From Gymnogyps californianus (taxonomy: Eukaryota > Chordata > Aves > Accipitriformes > Cathartidae): a DNA stretch of 64,000 bases. Positions 61,601 through 64,000 of the stretch are shown piece after piece; the first letter of the stretch is position 1; every line of letters starts with the position of its first letter. Both the position numbers and the translations under genes were made by a program. The stretch covers positions 17,856,101-17,920,100 of the forward strand of contig NC_059500.1 of the NCBI RefSeq assembly GCF_018139145.2. Direction: 5' to 3'. Below the pieces are notes generated by a model. That model did no database searches, had not been told where the DNA came from, and was given only the letters and a program-made list of their open reading frames with translations.

Positions 61601-64000
61601 CAAAGAAAACTCTCTGAATTTGAAAACAAGCTGTTTTAGACCAGCTAAAACCTGCAAAAACCTGCCAGCTTCTGAGCTTCTATATCATCAATTGCCAAAT
61701 TAAAAAACCAATAATGTTTGCTGTATATAACCCAGATTATGTCATTTTGGCTCCTTCTGGAATTAAAAGCACTTTAAATTAGCTATCTAGCTTCCATCAG
61801 CAAGATCCTTACAACTGCAGGGGGCTAAGGTTGTTTCTCAGAGCCAAATCCAGTGCCCATGCATACCAACAATTGTTTACAGCAAACTTTAAAACAAACA
61901 AGAAAACAAATTAATAATAACTCAGCTCATAAAAAACGGTTGTGAGAGGACAGAGGTGCTTTAGAAACATTAAGCGCAAAAGAAAATTAATGGAATTTGT
62001 TAACCTCAAAGTAAGTATTTGTACCACATCAGATGTTGGGCTTTTGTTCTTTTTTTCCACTTTTTTTTATTGTTGGCTATCCTTGGGCATTTTCTTATAA
62101 ATTACATTGTTTACGGAATGGTAATTTCAACAATGCTCATATAAATGGGGACTAAGAGACTAGTGTTGTCTGTATGCGGATCTGAACATTTACAATTTAC
62201 AAACAAGATTTAAACAAGGAATTATGCTATGAATGCAATGAACAGCAAATATACCTGAGAAAAAATTTATCTGTTTATGAACACTTTCTAAACATAAAGG
62301 AATTGATTAACACAAAAACAAAATCCACTAGGAAATAAACTGTTTACTTCTGTAATTATTTTTTTGAAAGAGAGAGAATCTACACTACAGAAATACCACT
62401 CGTTCTGCAAAACGTGTCAGAATAGGTTTTTGTCAAATGTGAATCCTATCTCCATTTTTTTTCTGTTTGATCCTTTCTATTTTTATTATTCTGTGGAATT
62501 TATGCGTGACTGTATAAAATAATTGGCATTTCCACATTACTTATCTAATATCTAGAAGAATGGAACTCTATTAAAAATTAAATCTTGCATCACCCCTCAG
62601 GGTGATTAATCATTAATCCCAGTTCTTTCTTAATTAGTTTATTGTTGAAGCACTGTGAAGACACAGATGTCTGGGGGTTATTTTTAACCAGAATAAAGAT
62701 GTAAGGAATTGGGGTTATCATGGAAAAAGTACAAAATATACAGTGAGTGAGGAACAGTGGTACTGAAGAAAAGTCCTGGTGTCTTTCAGATATGACTGTG
62801 CCCATTGACTGGGCACCCTGGCTGATGCTATGAGATGTCTACTATGTCCACTTATTGTATAGTCCATCTTCCTTTTATTTACATCATTAGCCCTACCCTA
62901 TAACAAGGAACAGGCCCAATTTAATGTTCTGCAAAAAGAAGTCAACAATTCCGAAGTCAGTAAAATCTCCCCTGGATCATCTAAAGACAAAAAAAGAGAT
63001 CTTCAGGCATCCAAAACTGCAGAGCTTAAGCACAGAACCAATCGGTACCATTGAACTTTTTCCTCAATCTTGGACTGCTGTCACCATTTGAAAAGATAGC
63101 ATCATTAACAGGAACCATACTAAGCATAAATGCTATATTTAAATATCTGTAAATTGTCAGATCTTTTGGTAATGTTAAAATATAAGAAAGGTTGATTTTC
63201 TGAGACATCAGCTCTGGTAATTTATAGAATATTTTGTGTTAGGAAGTGAGTAAACAGGATACTTTTAAGAAGCAACATTCTGAATTTTGGAAGTTTACTT
63301 CCCTTATCTTCACCTCACAGAGATGGAAGAGCATCAAATGATACATATCACATAGAATTTTTGTGCTGTCACCTGGACATGCTCTGATCTGGCACCTCTC
63401 CAGAGGTCTATGTTTTATTCTGGTCTTAACTTGCAGGTAAATAGCATGGAGAATAATGACTTCAGCATAGCTATAGATCAGCTCAGTAACATGCTCTTAC
63501 TCTGGGGAGTCAGCAGCACAACTCAATAATAGAAGTGTAAAACCCTGATGCCTCTGTTTTAGGATATCATGAGAGATCTGGACATCTGTAACCATAAAGC
63601 TGTCAGAAGCAGGCTAATGCTTTTGCTTGGCAGAAGGCAATTAAAAGGAAAGCTTTCTATGAAGCTGCCAGCATTCTGAAAATGTTCAGTGCCAACAAAG
63701 TGGTGCAGAGATCTTCACCTTGATGGTGAATTTTGACATCGCATTACTGACAGTCATTTGGTAGCTGTGTCCTCTGGTGCCTACAATCTCAAACATAATG
63801 GATATTATAATTTATTTAGGTAGAGCTCTGGATCAGAAGGTGACTCAAGCAGAAATCTAGGGCAGACCTGGAAATAGTACACAGGGGAAAAAAAGAAGAA
63901 GAAAATAAGACTGGTAGGAGAAAACAAGTGTTGATAGTAGTAACTACAGGTAGAAATATACAGTTATTGCTAACTCTCCTGAATTCTATGGGTGTGCCTT
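58676..64000. other. Unique noncoding DNA to the window end
   Basis: No gene recognised. 59300-59800 is purine-rich. A mixed AAAC/AAC tract lies at 61470-61508. The 62040-62270 stretch is CpG-poor unique sequence. All frames are under 95 codons and unrecognised. Confidence 0.55.
61470..61508. repeat. AAAC / AAC simple repeat
   Basis: AAACAAAC units followed by about seven AAC units. It appears as an asparagine run in one incidental frame. Confidence 0.9.

Noticed and set aside
1..64000. CRISPR array, operon or other bacterial system
   Set aside because: No spaced direct-repeat array or dense coding; the sequence is vertebrate in character.

Overview
This window looks like a gene-poor stretch of a bird nuclear genome. 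The sequence is AT-rich and almost free of CpG. I recognise no host protein-coding exon, tRNA, rRNA or snRNA. The bird assignment rests on the mobile elements. There are three CR1 LINE copies with typical CR1 protein motifs, two of which keep the CR1 3' tail of short ATTCTATG-like units. There are also two solo LTRs of an endogenous retrovirus family that I know as common in bird genomes. I think a neoavian bird is more likely than a chicken-like one, but that is inference.

Layout. Positions 1-26400 are mostly unique noncoding DNA. They hold a degraded CR1 tail (about 11480-11665), a guanine-run tract (11721-11756), a pair of diverged ~115-bp direct repeats (16165 and 17174) flanking a possible L2-like LINE relic, and several small dyad-symmetric sites, of which 7524-7582 and 8636-8783 stand out. 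Positions 26401-39761 form a transposon island: a plus-strand solo LTR (26406-26989, target duplication CTGGG), an old CR1 3' part (about 27150-28545), a nearly full-length but broken CR1 (about 28640-32608) with decayed ORF1 (SGNH esterase-like) and ORF2 (endonuclease plus reverse transcriptase), a 5'-truncated CR1 (about 37241-38453), and a minus-strand solo LTR (39153-39756, target duplication AGCCT).

Positions 39762-64000 are again mostly unique. They hold an ancient minus-strand CR1 fragment (about 40566-40665), a GC-rich islet with an exon-like outline (47820-48113), an alternating purine-pyrimidine tract (50755-50842), a homeodomain-type inverted repeat (57451-57471) and a decayed palindrome of about 104 bp (58307-58410) that resembles a foldback or MITE-type DNA transposon.

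No functional gene set can be assembled. All long reading frames with recognisable homology belong to dead CR1 copies. The most interesting signals are the 58.3-kb palindrome and a sharp block of near identity shared by two otherwise diverged CR1 copies, which suggests gene conversion. All homology statements come from reading the sequence by eye; no alignment or database search was run.
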